62,494 nucleotides of DNA from Enterococcus italicus DSM 15952 (GTDB taxonomy: Bacteria > Bacillota > Bacilli > Lactobacillales > Enterococcaceae). The DNA lies in NCBI RefSeq assembly GCF_000185365.1, contig NZ_GL622241.1, positions 164,724 through 227,217 of the forward strand, given 5' to 3'. This document shows positions 42,870-52,045 of this stretch, piece after piece. A model generated the notes under the pieces. The model did not search any database. It worked only from the letters and a program-made list of their open reading frames with translations, and was not told the origin of the DNA. The translations under genes and the position numbers were made by a program. Each line of letters starts with the position of its first letter. Within the stretch, counting starts at the first letter, position 1.

Positions 42870-45800
42870 CGTTCCCCCTTCCGATTACGATAGATGTAAT
42901 AAACCCCTAATAACGAAGCTAGACCGAATATTCCACTAGATCCTAGGACAAACATCGCTTTTCCTTTACCACCTGTCGCCGGTAATTCCCCTTTTTTCGT
43001 ATTTGCTAAGGTCAGTTGAATTGTATTCGTCCCATCATTCGTGAGTGCAACCTCAGCCAATGCATCCGTGACATCTCCTCCTTGGTAAGAAAGAGTGATC
43101 GTTCCATCTTCTTTAATGGTTAAGTCAAACGAGTCAGGTAAAAGCACGTAGCCTTCAGGTGCAGCTAATTCTTTAATGACATATTCGCCAGCAGCCAAGC
43201 CGAACGACTCACCAGAACTACCATCCGCCTGTTTGAATACCCCTTGTCCGTTTGCATCTGTCTCAAGAGTAGCCAATTGGGCATCAGGATTGTCCTTGGC
43301 CGCCAAGCCAAAGGTAGCACCGGCTAATTTTGTTTTTGTTTGATAGTCCTCTTTTAAAATAGAAACAGTAAACAAGCGTAGTTGATTGTATTTTGCAAAT
43401 ACCAAGACACTCTCTTGACTTGTCTGTTTCGTGTACCACCCATTCTTGGTTGGTAATGTCGTAGCCGAAAGTGTCTTACCACTCTCATCTAATACGTTGC
43501 CATCTAGCGTTACTCTAAATTTATAGGACGTGTCATCTGCTAAATAACCTTGTGGAACTGTGGTTTCTTGTATGCTGTAATACCCCGATAAGAGCGACTT
43601 AAACGAGCTCACTTCATTACCAAGTAAATCATTTTGCGAACCAACTATCGTACCGATACCTTGCCAGTTTTCTTCATATTGCTTCAAGGTGAATTTTGCA
43701 CCTGACAATTGTTCAGTCGTACCCGTCCGATATTTTTCAGTTCTAAACGTAATCTTTTTGAACTCATTAGTGATGGTATATAAGATGGTATGATCTTTCA
43801 GTTGGACTCCATCTTTTGTATCATTAATGGTCACTTCACCAGTCTTACTTACCGTCACTTGCCACGTTGTAGTGGAAATTTCATGGCCACTTGGGGGACT
43901 GACTTCCGTTAGTTTATAGGTACTATCTAGTTGTAATTTTGTATTGGTAGGTAATGAATACGTACCGTCCTGTTGATCGACTAGCACTACACCATCTGCT
44001 GGAAGTGAACCTCCTGTTAATTTGAATACCGCTCCTTTTAGCGGCGATTGATTCACACTAGATACTTTTGTGATTTTTAATCCTAATGGATTGAAAATTT
44101 TGCTATTCGTCCAAATCGAGCCATCTGCATTGGAACTTGCTTCATAGCCTTCTGGAACAGTCACTTCTGTAATCTTGTAAGTAAAATCTTTTCCTTGGTT
44201 GTTAAACTTCGGTAGCCAGATAGTCTCAGATCCACCAGTATTACTTGCCACTCGGGTAATGTTTTGTTTACTCCAATCTGGTGCCGAGAGTCGCACATAC
44301 CCTTTCGTCCACGCACCACTTGCCGTCGTGGTCGAGCGTTCAATTGAGAAATCCAGTGTTGCCGGACGTTGACTCTGGTCATTGTCATATTCTTGCCACC
44401 GCTTCTCGATTGCTAGTTTCACCCCAGCAGCCTTAGCTGAAGGAACACCAAACTCAACCTGATTATTCGGATTATTTATGTTTGGTTTAAAGGTGGTCTT
44501 GCCATTCATCGGATACCAAGTTTCTGGAACAAACGTACTTGATTCTGTATTCATGCGTACTTGATAATGCAGCTGTACTTCTTGACCTTTACCCAAATTA
44601 ATATTCGAAACAGAGAGTTGATTGTTGGCTAATGTAGCATTCGGAAGAGTCGCTATAGCAGTTGACCCAACACTTTTCACATCGACAGTCGAACCATTGG
44701 CATTGAATTGCGCACCAATCGGATCTGATATACTTCCTTGATTTACAGTATTAAAGGCACTTACTACATTAGCAGCTTGATTCTCAAGATACGTCTTGAT
44801 GTCATCTGCTGTATTTGCATCAAGGTAATGACCATCAGAAGCCATCAGACTTGTATATGCACGTACTTGATTTTGAGTTAAATAATTTTTATCCGGACCA
44901 AGCTGTATACCAAGGACATGAAGTTGCGTACCACCATCTTTTGTTATCTTGGCTTGACCTAAAGTTGCAGCAAATGTGTCATTAATTTTATGATTTGAAT
45001 TATCAATATAGGGATAATTCAATTTAGAAGTATCACCAGGATTATCTAAAGATGTATTAAATTTCGTCCCATATAAAGTGCCGTTGATAGTAGTCGATTC
45101 ATTCACCTTGTATGAATAAGTCGGTACACCATCAGTTAGCAAAATCATCATTTTCTCATTTGTACTATTGTAGCTAGTGAGCATATCTGCTCCTGTCTTA
45201 ATTCCAAGTTGAGTAAATGTTCCACCTATGAAGGTTCTGTTTAATTTCGTATTAATATTATTAGTATGTGTAGTATTCGAAATAGGCTGAATTCCCTCTT
45301 GAATAAGGCCTACATAATTTGATTGATTAATACTGGAATATCCGACAAACCCTACATTGACATACTGGGAAACTCCAGCATCTTGGATATATTTAAAGAA
45401 GTCTTTGATACCTTGCCTAACTGCTGGTGCTCGCGATGGTTCCATTGATCCAGACATATCTATAACTAGTACAATATCGATTGGTTTAATATCCTTGATC
45501 TCATTCCCTCGTACGTTAAGGTAGACATCGTAAAGACCTGGAGTACTTGTTTCTTTCGCATACTTACGAATGGCAAAATTAGCGTTCCCACCCGTACCGC
45601 CATATTCGATATATGAATTCGTTTTATTCGAAGCATCTCCATTCCACGTAGTCACGCCATCCCAACTAGTAGCACCGTAGAGCTTTCCTTGATGGTTACG
45701 GACGGTTGTATTGCCCGTGGGTGACCAGTAGCTTTTCGGATAGATACCTGTCGCATCGGTCGTATATTCAGGTGAAACATTCGAGTAACTGGTCGTTGCG

Positions 45801-46552
45801 CTTAATGATTGAATGCTATCGAGCACTGATTTTGCCGAAAAATTTGCGACTGAGGCTCGATCTGCTTGCACTTTACTACTTTCTTTATCCTTTGCTTTTG
45901 AGGATGCAGTCGTACTTTCATTAGTAAATTCTTTCTCTTGCGTCACGTAAGATTTTGCAGTTTCTGTGGACACTTCAGTCATACTCTGAGTTACTTGTTG
46001 CTCACTTGACGATTGACTTGTTGCTTCACTAGACACTGTTGTTGCTTCAACAACTTTTTCTGGTGCGGTGATTGTATAGTTCTTTGCACTGATATCTGGC
46101 AAACTATTTTCTGTAATGACTGATTCTCCAGATTCATTGGACTGGCTATCAGCTTGGATAGCTAGTTGAATGCTAGTCACCGATCCACTCGTTTCGAATG
46201 AGAGTACTCCTTCATCTGAATCGTGAAAGGCACTGACAAACCAGCTACTCTCGTCAGTCGTCCACCCTTCTTTTTGTGTCGGTGCTACTACTTGTCCCGC
46301 TGAATCCGTTACTTGCACTTTCAAACGCTGCTGTTGATCCGTACTCGCTAAAGAACGGTAATAAATATCCCAAATAATTTTTTCATCTGATCTTATCGCA
46401 ACACTCCTCACATTTAATTGATTGCTCTCAATTACCTGTTGTTTGGCCTCTTGTGTCGAGTCTGCAAACGCCTTGGATGCCAGTATTAAATTAGGAAAAA
46501 ATCCTACCATCAGCAAAAAGACACTCAGCCATACAGGCCACCTTCTTCTCAT
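42866..46552 (-). CDS. Pilus tip adhesin with von Willebrand A domain (EbpA-like)
   Basis: The 1228-residue protein has a signal peptide, a Ser/Thr-rich N-terminal part (about 165-260), a vWA domain with MIDAS motif VIDMSGSMEPS (near residue 366) and ILLTDGVPTYSY, then several Cna-B domains (such as FKLTGGSLPADGVVLVD, FTLKQYEENW, FGLAAKDNPDA) and the wall signal LPATGG. EbpA-type tips bind fibrinogen or collagen and start pilus assembly. It is the first gene of the three-gene pilin operon. RBS AAAGGAG precedes ATG 46552. Confidence 0.92.
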   Translation of the reverse strand: MRRRWPVWLSVFLLMVGFFPNLILASKAFADSTQEAKQQVIESNQLNVRSVAIRSDEKIIWDIYYRSLASTDQQQRLKVQVTDSAGQVVAPTQKEGWTTDESSWFVSAFHDSDEGVLSFETSGSVTSIQLAIQADSQSNESGESVITENSLPDISAKNYTITAPEKVVEATTVSSEATSQSSSEQQVTQSMTEVSTETAKSYVTQEKEFTNESTTASSKAKDKESSKVQADRASVANFSAKSVLDSIQSLSATTSYSNVSPEYTTDATGIYPKSYWSPTGNTTVRNHQGKLYGATSWDGVTTWNGDASNKTNSYIEYGGTGGNANFAIRKYAKETSTPGLYDVYLNVRGNEIKDIKPIDIVLVIDMSGSMEPSRAPAVRQGIKDFFKYIQDAGVSQYVNVGFVGYSSINQSNYVGLIQEGIQPISNTTHTNNINTKLNRTFIGGTFTQLGIKTGADMLTSYNSTNEKMMILLTDGVPTYSYKVNESTTINGTLYGTKFNTSLDNPGDTSKLNYPYIDNSNHKINDTFAATLGQAKITKDGGTQLHVLGIQLGPDKNYLTQNQVRAYTSLMASDGHYLDANTADDIKTYLENQAANVVSAFNTVNQGSISDPIGAQFNANGSTVDVKSVGSTAIATLPNATLANNQLSVSNINLGKGQEVQLHYQVRMNTESSTFVPETWYPMNGKTTFKPNINNPNNQVEFGVPSAKAAGVKLAIEKRWQEYDNDQSQRPATLDFSIERSTTTASGAWTKGYVRLSAPDWSKQNITRVASNTGGSETIWLPKFNNQGKDFTYKITEVTVPEGYEASSNADGSIWTNSKIFNPLGLKITKVSSVNQSPLKGAVFKLTGGSLPADGVVLVDQQDGTYSLPTNTKLQLDSTYKLTEVSPPSGHEISTTTWQVTVSKTGEVTINDTKDGVQLKDHTILYTITNEFKKITFRTEKYRTGTTEQLSGAKFTLKQYEENWQGIGTIVGSQNDLLGNEVSSFKSLLSGYYSIQETTVPQGYLADDTSYKFRVTLDGNVLDESGKTLSATTLPTKNGWYTKQTSQESVLVFAKYNQLRLFTVSILKEDYQTKTKLAGATFGLAAKDNPDAQLATLETDANGQGVFKQADGSSGESFGLAAGEYVIKELAAPEGYVLLPDSFDLTIKEDGTITLSYQGGDVTDALAEVALTNDGTNTIQLTLANTKKGELPATGGKGKAMFVLGSSGIFGLASLLGVYYIYRNRKGER

Positions 46553-46718
46553 ATTCTCACTCCTTTCTCCGACTACACTTCCTTTGTTCTCCCCGCAAAC
46601 AACTAACTAGAGCGGCTAGCTTCTTCATTAGAAAAGCTTTTCCTCCTATAAATCAAGTCTATGCGACATTCAAAAAAATATGATTTTTCTATGAATCAAC
46701 AGCGATAGAAAAATAATA

Positions 46719-46748
46719 ATAATAAAATCAAACCAATTTACTTGACAA
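46719..46748 (-). promoter_or_regulatory. Probable pilin operon promoter
   Basis: TTGTCA (46743-46748) and TATTAT (46719-46724) are 18 bases apart on the minus strand. They lie 170 bases upstream of the tip adhesin start, leaving a long leader. Confidence 0.45.
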
Positions 46749-46945
46749 ACTTTCAAAATTTTTTAAGAAATGAAATTTATCAGAAAAACATTCTAAAATT
46801 TTCGACAAAAAACGCTGATGTTACGCTCTTTCTCAGAAAAGATACATTTTTTCATTTAGGATTTCCGTATTATTCTTTTTCACTCAAAGCACTTTTTTTC
46901 ACTCAATATTTATTAAAAAAAATTTTTAGTGATTTATTTCAATAC
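46749..46945. other. AT-rich space between pilin operon and regulator gene
   Basis: This stretch is about 75-80% A+T with several A and T runs and no convincing gene. Its position upstream of the pilin promoter makes it a likely binding region for the adjacent Mga/EbpR-like regulator, which in this family tends to prefer bent AT-rich DNA. That is inference. Confidence 0.4.
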
Positions 46946-46972
46946 AAAAACCATGACTCAAATAAGTCATGG
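46946..46972 (-). terminator. Terminator after the Mga-like regulator gene
   Basis: CCATGAC pairs with GTCATGG around eight bases and is followed on the minus strand by TTTTT. It lies 130 bases past the regulator stop. Confidence 0.7.
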
Positions 46973-47101
46973 CTTTCAAGTTATCTGATTCACAGTTGCG
47001 CAGCGCTCTTATGTGGTAAATTTGATTTGTTTTTTACAAATGGTAAACCTTAATTAAATAAAACAATCAAAATAAAAACATTATTTTATTTACTGAGTTT
47101 T

Positions 47102-48421
47102 TTATAAAATAAGCGTGTCTTTTAACCAAACACCCAGTCGAACAATATCTGTCAATGACAAATAATCACTTACTAGAAATTGTCTTTCAGCACTAATCTC
47201 TGGCAGTATGTCAGTTGTTAGAATGTACGATCCTTTTTCATCTTGCAACTCATCACAGGTCTTTACATAGATGACACTAATTTTCGTATCAAAGAATGAC
47301 AAGAGCGGCTCGACTTCTTTTAATATATAGTATGCATGATTTTGACCAATAGATGAGTAGATTTGGATAATTGCTGGCTTAAATTTCTTCTGGTAAATAT
47401 TTTTATTCGTTAGTAAAAAGAAACAGGCAGCCTCTTCCCGCTTATGAAAATCAACACGTAGTACCCGCGATGCTTTATAAAGAAATGAATCCATAATTGC
47501 ATACTCCTCGGGTTCAGCATGCAAAAATTTACTTCTAAAAAAATCCAGTCGCGGCGATGTGGATACTGGATAAGGAAATAACTTAATCTGCACCATAGTT
47601 GAAATCAAGATTGCCTTCACTTCAGAATAGTGATTCGAATGGCTCTGACCGGAAAAATCTAAAGGTAGCAGTTCATGAAAATTTTTTTCCACCTTCACTG
47701 CCGCTTCCAGATAGCTTTCTTTTAGCCATCTATTCAGCTTTTCTACTATAGTCTCTGCACGGCATTGATCTTTTACGTCTACCTTTCTTTGGTTGCTATA
47801 AATCACTGCTGCTAAAAACAAATAATGGATAAATACATTCTCGAATTCAGAATGAACCAGCAACATCGAATCAAAAGACAGCGCATCAATTTCCTCAAGT
47901 CGCTTCTCTCCATCAAGGGTAGTGACGATTTTCCTTAATTCAGACAATGGCCAGCGATAAAAAAAAGCCAATTGTGTAATGAATCCAATAACCAGTAATT
48001 CTTGCTTCGCTTCTAGTCGATACCCTTTATTAATTAAGAGGCGAATGTCAAATCGCGCCAAATCCGCACGTAATTGCGCAATTAAGCGAGAAAATGTAGC
48101 ATCACTCAGTTTCAATGATTCTTTATAGAAGGAGGAAGATTCCCCTGAATGAAAAATAATTGCTTTTAATAACCTTAGTTTTATCGATTGGCTAGCTAAT
48201 TCATCTGTTACATTAACAAGTGCATGTGAATTATAAAGAATGCCGTTTGTTCGAAAGTTTTGATACAAATTTTCAACTTCTTTGACATACTGCTGAATGG
48301 AACTTGGCGATACAGATAGTTTTCTCGCCATTAATCTATCGGTCGTCTGTCCATTATTTAAGTACAAATGTTCTGCCACTTTAATTCTCTTCTCCAAGTG
48401 TCTCTCTAGAAAATTCAACAT
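47102..48421 (-). CDS. Mga/EbpR-family transcriptional regulator
   Basis: The 439-residue protein has two N-terminal helix-turn-helix segments (RKLSVSPSSIQQYVKEVENLY; KLSDATFSRLIAQLRADL), PRD-like middle regions and a C-terminal EIIB-like part with IQIYSSIGQNHAY and FLVSDYLSLTDIV. EbpR of enterococci activates the ebp pilus genes, and here the gene lies between sortases and pilins, so the same role is likely. RBS AAAGGAGG precedes ATG 48421. Confidence 0.88.
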   Translation of the reverse strand: MLNFLERHLEKRIKVAEHLYLNNGQTTDRLMARKLSVSPSSIQQYVKEVENLYQNFRTNGILYNSHALVNVTDELASQSIKLRLLKAIIFHSGESSSFYKESLKLSDATFSRLIAQLRADLARFDIRLLINKGYRLEAKQELLVIGFITQLAFFYRWPLSELRKIVTTLDGEKRLEEIDALSFDSMLLVHSEFENVFIHYLFLAAVIYSNQRKVDVKDQCRAETIVEKLNRWLKESYLEAAVKVEKNFHELLPLDFSGQSHSNHYSEVKAILISTMVQIKLFPYPVSTSPRLDFFRSKFLHAEPEEYAIMDSFLYKASRVLRVDFHKREEAACFFLLTNKNIYQKKFKPAIIQIYSSIGQNHAYYILKEVEPLLSFFDTKISVIYVKTCDELQDEKGSYILTTDILPEISAERQFLVSDYLSLTDIVRLGVWLKDTLIL

Positions 48422-48585
48422 TAGAATCGCCTCCTTTACAAAAAGTATAAAATTTTTTCTACAAAGAAAAAAACATAACCGTTGTTACCTTAAAAAATTT
48501 GTTATTTAATGATTCATATTGCAAAGAAAACAATGTCTATGTTTCCGCATACAAACGAACTAACTTTTCCATATGCATTTTTTAA

Positions 48586-48620
48586 CAAAAGAAAGCACCG
48601 GGAAATTCCGATGCTTTTTT
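48586..48620. terminator. Terminator after the second sortase gene
   Basis: GCATCGG pairs with CCGGTGC around a short AT loop, with T-rich ends on both strands. It lies 22 bases past the sortase stop. Confidence 0.75.
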
Positions 48621-48641
48621 ACTTATATTATAGTAACTATT

Positions 48642-49916
48642 TTAATTCGTAATAACAATCATGTCTGCGACTTTCTCGACATGATCATCAATTACTTTGA
48701 ACAATCGAACCTCCGTCTCTTTCACTTTTTTCATGCCGACGATTGCCTTTTGACGTGGGTGTTGTTCTTCGACAAGTGCTACGCGATACACCCCTCGTGG
48801 CAAGTCTGTGAAGATGGCTGTACCTGTCTCATCGGTCACTCTAATGAACAACTCGCCATCGCGCTTCAATTGCTTTTTGCCTCGGCGATCGAACAAGGTT
48901 ACTGCTTGACCTACCTTTACTTGACCTGCTCCATCTACTACTTGCACTTGGATGGCCATCTTTTTACGCTTCATCAAATACGCGTGAATCGTACGTGCCA
49001 AAAAGAGCAAGCAGAGGATGATTGCGACCACTGTCCCCGCCAGGATCGCCGCTTCTTTGTAGTTTGCTGTTTTTTTACTTTTGACGACTTTTTTGGCGAT
49101 CGCTTCAGTATACGGAACGCGATGCCCTGTGACCAATAGTCGATCCGTATTAATCATATATGGCGTACAAGTAAGTAACGTCACCAAATCACTATTGGCT
49201 TCAATCTTCAAACTATCTGTCTCATCTGGTTTCACGACGATAATCTTGTCGACTTGATAGGCCATCTTTTCACTTAAGACCGTCAAGACAAACTCATCGC
49301 CCAACTTCACATCCTCTAAGTTAGTAAATAACTCACGGTCGGGCAAGCCACTATGCGCTGCAATCACCGAGTGCGTATTTGCCCCACCTGTCGGATAGGA
49401 CGTACCTTGGACCACCGTCGCTCCTAATTGTAAGAGTGAGTCATTCGTCGTATCAAATAACGGAATATCCACATTGATACTCGGAATACTGATTGATCCG
49501 ATGAGGTGTTCTTTATAGTAGGCATCCGATACATCCGTCCCATCCGTATCAAATGACACCGATCCGGCATTGATCCCTTGCTCGGCTAGCTCGGCATTCT
49601 TCTTCGCTAATGCTTTCGCTCGAGCGGTATTTTCTTCTTCCGTCTGCTTTTGGACAATTTCCAGTCGCTGCTGATCCAAAAAATTATTTAAAGCATTAAT
49701 ATAAAAAGGATACAAAAATAGCAACATCCCAATCACAAACAAACAAAACACAAACAAACGACCAAGTAAGCGTCTTACTGGCGATTGCTTCTTCTTTTGA
49801 CGTACACGCTTGGCGATGATGACCCCTTCCCTTCTATGCGACAATCCGCAGTTTTTATTTTTACCGCTAGTTGACTCTCGCTTAATTTCTTTAAGCGTAC
49901 GTTGATTTTTGGCCAT
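48642..49916 (-). CDS. Class C sortase with C-terminal Cna-B-like domain, lid motif absent
   Basis: This protein of up to 424 residues has an N-terminal helix, the sortase core (IGSISIPSINVDIPLFDTT), catalytic His in IAAHSGLP, Cys in LLTCTPYMINTDRLLVTGHR with the Arg at the end, a second helix (about 290-312) and then an extra domain of about 110 residues (VQVVDGAGQVKVGQAVTLFD, FTDLPRGVYRVALVEE) of Cna-B/carboxypeptidase-regulatory type. No DPF/DPW lid is seen before the core. The start is uncertain: ATG 49916 has a weak GGTGA and overlaps the first sortase gene by 142 bases; a later start is possible. Confidence 0.85.
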   Translation of the reverse strand: MAKNQRTLKEIKRESTSGKNKNCGLSHRREGVIIAKRVRQKKKQSPVRRLLGRLFVFCLFVIGMLLFLYPFYINALNNFLDQQRLEIVQKQTEEENTARAKALAKKNAELAEQGINAGSVSFDTDGTDVSDAYYKEHLIGSISIPSINVDIPLFDTTNDSLLQLGATVVQGTSYPTGGANTHSVIAAHSGLPDRELFTNLEDVKLGDEFVLTVLSEKMAYQVDKIIVVKPDETDSLKIEANSDLVTLLTCTPYMINTDRLLVTGHRVPYTEAIAKKVVKSKKTANYKEAAILAGTVVAIILCLLFLARTIHAYLMKRKKMAIQVQVVDGAGQVKVGQAVTLFDRRGKKQLKRDGELFIRVTDETGTAIFTDLPRGVYRVALVEEQHPRQKAIVGMKKVKETEVRLFKVIDDHVEKVADMIVITN

Positions 49917-51013
49917 CTTTTGGGCTCACCGACAAATTGCACCCGATAGTTGCCCCCAGGTACATCAGTGAACTGCACCAGACCAGACGCCGTACTCGCT
50001 ACTTCGACTTGCTGACTAGCGACGCGCACTGGCCGCTTGTTAAATCCTTGTACCAAGCGTACAGACTGCCCGCTCACCGCTTGCCCTTGTTCTTCTAAGT
50101 AGAATGCTACGTCATAGCGACGCTTCGACCCACGATAGAGCCAAATCTTGCGTCCCACCCACGCAAAGAAAATCGCAAAAAAGAGGCCTACACCCGCCAT
50201 CACAGCGTATAATTTCCAACGATGGTAGTTTTGAGTCTTCTTGATTGTCTTTTCGACACTCGTCTCTTCATACGGCACGCGCTCAGCTGTCACGAGCAAG
50301 CGATCCGTATTAATCATATATGGTGTACACGTCACAAGCGTAATCAGATCTTCTCCTTGGACAATCTTCAAATCATCCAATTCATCCGGCTTCACTACTT
50401 TAAACGAGCGAATCTTATAGGCTAGCTTTTTCTCGAGGACGTGTAGGTAAATCATGTCGCCCTTTTTTAAATCTGTCAAATCAGTAAACAACGTCTTATC
50501 CGGCAAGCCGGTATGTCCTGTAATCACCGAGTGGGTACTCTCACCGCCTATTGGATAGGACGAGCCTTGCAAGACGGTCGCTCCTTCAGCGAGTAATGTG
50601 TCATTTGTCGTATCAAATAACGGCAAACTCACCTCAATCGAAGGAATAAATATCGCGCCAATATTGTGATTTTGATAGTATGCTTTCGTCGGCTTGTCCG
50701 CTTCATTGTTAATATCAGCGAATGGATCTTTCACATCGGTCATGCCAGGTACGGTATACTCACTCGCCATCTTCGCATTTTCAGCCGCTAGTTTTTCCGC
50801 TTGTTCCTCAATCTTCGCTTTATTTTCTTTTTCGGTCTGAGTTATGTAATAGTTGATGCGTTGCTGGTCGAAATAGTTATTCGCCGCATCTACAACAAAA
50901 GGATAGAAGAAAATGATCGCCCCTAAAATAAAGAGAAAGGCCATTAAAATCTTTAAAAAGAGATTCACTTTTTCATCCGTCGTCGCTTTATTCGTCTTTG
51001 CTTTGCGTCTCAT
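49775..51013 (-). CDS. Class C sortase with lid and C-terminal Cna-B-like domain
   Basis: The 412-residue pilus sortase has helices near residues 18-40 and 270-292. Between them lies the core, with the lid motif DPF in TDVKDPFADI, catalytic His in ITGHTGLP, and Cys/Arg in LVTCTPYMINTDRLLVTAER. After the second helix comes a domain of about 100 residues (VAFYLEEQGQAVSGQSVRLVQ, FTDVPGGNYRVQFV) like that in the neighbour. Class C sortases polymerise pilins. The ATG follows AGGAGGTGAGAAA. An IS200-type element ends about 40 bases upstream. Confidence 0.9.
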   Translation of the reverse strand: MRRKAKTNKATTDEKVNLFLKILMAFLFILGAIIFFYPFVVDAANNYFDQQRINYYITQTEKENKAKIEEQAEKLAAENAKMASEYTVPGMTDVKDPFADINNEADKPTKAYYQNHNIGAIFIPSIEVSLPLFDTTNDTLLAEGATVLQGSSYPIGGESTHSVITGHTGLPDKTLFTDLTDLKKGDMIYLHVLEKKLAYKIRSFKVVKPDELDDLKIVQGEDLITLVTCTPYMINTDRLLVTAERVPYEETSVEKTIKKTQNYHRWKLYAVMAGVGLFFAIFFAWVGRKIWLYRGSKRRYDVAFYLEEQGQAVSGQSVRLVQGFNKRPVRVASQQVEVASTASGLVQFTDVPGGNYRVQFVGEPKRWPKINVRLKKLSESQLAVKIKTADCRIEGKGSSSPSVYVKRRSNRQ

Positions 51014-51182
51014 TTTCTCACCTCCTATTAGTTATATCATGTTCATTAGAAAAAACGAAGAGTAGCGCCCAAGGCAACTACTCACCGTCTTATTATTGGG
51101 CGTGGAGCCCTGTTGAGGTCGCACAGCGTCCGAAACAAAAAACTACCCGCTATGCGTGTAGAGAATCAGAGGCTATGCCAAC

Positions 51183-51245
51183 AAAAATCCCATTCCTGTC
51201 GTACAATTGGGTTGTTCGGGCTCAATTGAAAGGACTGGGATTTTT
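51183..51245 (+). promoter_or_regulatory. Hairpin covering the tnpA ribosome binding site
   Basis: AAAAATCCCATTCCT pairs with AGGACTGGGATTTTT (two small bulges) around an inner ACAATTG/CAATTG stem. The 3' arm includes AAAGGA, the Shine-Dalgarno of tnpA. In IS200 a comparable hairpin is known to hold transposase translation low. Confidence 0.7.
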
Positions 51246-51717
51246 GGCAAATAAAACAAATAGCTTAGCGCATACAAAATGGATGTGTAAGTATCATATT
51301 GTATTTACACCAAAGTATAGACGGAAAATAATTTACAATCAAGTAAGGCGAGATTTAATTGAGATTTTCCAACTCTTATGCAAGTACAAAGGAGTCGAAA
51401 TTATCGAAGGACATATGATGCCAGATCATGTTCATATATTGGTAAGTATTCCACCCAAAATTAGTATCTCTTCATTTGTTGGCTATTTAAAGAGCAAAAG
51501 TGCCTTACAAATTTTTGATCGTCATTCCAACTTGAAATATAAGTATGGCAATCGAAAATTTTGGGCAGAAGGATATTATGTTAGTACCGTGGGATTAAAC
51601 GAAAAAACAATCGCAAAGTATATTCGGGAACAGGAATCACACGATATCACACTTGATAAGTTAAGTGTACGAGAATATGAAGATCCATTTTCAGATGGTG
51701 GCTTCAGAAAAAAATAA
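51244..51717 (+). CDS. tnpA: IS200/IS605-family transposase TnpA
   Basis: The 157-residue Y1 transposase reads KYHIVFTPKYRRK at the start, contains the HUH motif DHVHILV and the catalytic tyrosine in AKYIREQE near the C-terminus. It cuts and rejoins single-stranded DNA at the element's hairpins. The start is TTG at 51244; the frame is open upstream but begins outside the element. All visible motifs are intact, so it may be active. Confidence 0.9.
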   Translation: MANKTNSLAHTKWMCKYHIVFTPKYRRKIIYNQVRRDLIEIFQLLCKYKGVEIIEGHMMPDHVHILVSIPPKISISSFVGYLKSKSALQIFDRHSNLKYKYGNRKFWAEGYYVSTVGLNEKTIAKYIREQESHDITLDKLSVREYEDPFSDGGFRKK

Positions 51718-51826
51718 ACCGGTTTGACCGGTAAGTGAAAGTGCCAAGGGCATTGAGTCTGAACAAAGTGAAGGATAACGTCTTTAGGCGTAGCCATAGC
51801 AACAAGGGGTTACACCCGCAGAGCAA

Positions 51827-51847
51827 ACCACCCGTTAGACGGGTGGT
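51827..51847 (+). repeat. Right-end hairpin of the IS200-type element
   Basis: ACCACCCGT and ACGGGTGGT pair around three bases. Hairpins like this are the recognition structures for Y1 transposases. Confidence 0.75.
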
Positions 51848-51895
51848 AATGATTTTAGTTAGGATAAATGGTATCACTTTCTGGGCTACAGATGA

Positions 51896-51928
51896 AAAAG
51901 GTCAAGCAACGAAAAACGCTGCTTGACC
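51896..51928 (-). terminator. Terminator-like hairpin between the adhesin remnant and IS200 element
   Basis: GGTCAAGCA pairs with TGCTTGACC around CG-TTTTT-CG and is followed on the minus strand by TTTTT. The space from 51929 to 52045 holds nothing else I can name. Confidence 0.65.
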
Positions 51929-52045
51929 AAAGAATCTTTTCAAACGATTAAAGATCGTCTAAAAGTTTATCATCATCACTGGTTAAAGGTCTCAATAACA
52001 ACATTATTTGACAAGAAACACTTTATATCAACGACTCTTTTACCC

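Larger units (their letters stand above)
51060..51855 (+). mobile_element. IS200/IS605-family element (TnpA only)
   Basis: The element of about 0.8 kb has a tyrosine HUH transposase gene, a left-end hairpin GCGCCCAA/TTGGGCG (51066-51103), an internal hairpin over the tnpA SD, and a right-end hairpin ACCACCCGT..ACGGGTGGT (51827-51847). No tnpB is present. Such elements lack inverted terminal repeats, so the ends are approximate. It lies directly upstream of the sortase genes. Confidence 0.8.

Noticed and set aside
46557-46628. Possible 23-codon leader peptide before the tip adhesin
   Set aside because: The frame ends next to the adhesin start, but its ATG lies 13 bases from the nearest strong SD and the peptide has no recognisable feature. 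The support is too weak to call it.
50998-51243. N-terminal extension of the IS200 transposase
   Set aside because: The frame is open back into the sortase region, but this part covers the element's end hairpins and is not protein-like. The SD supports the TTG at 51244.
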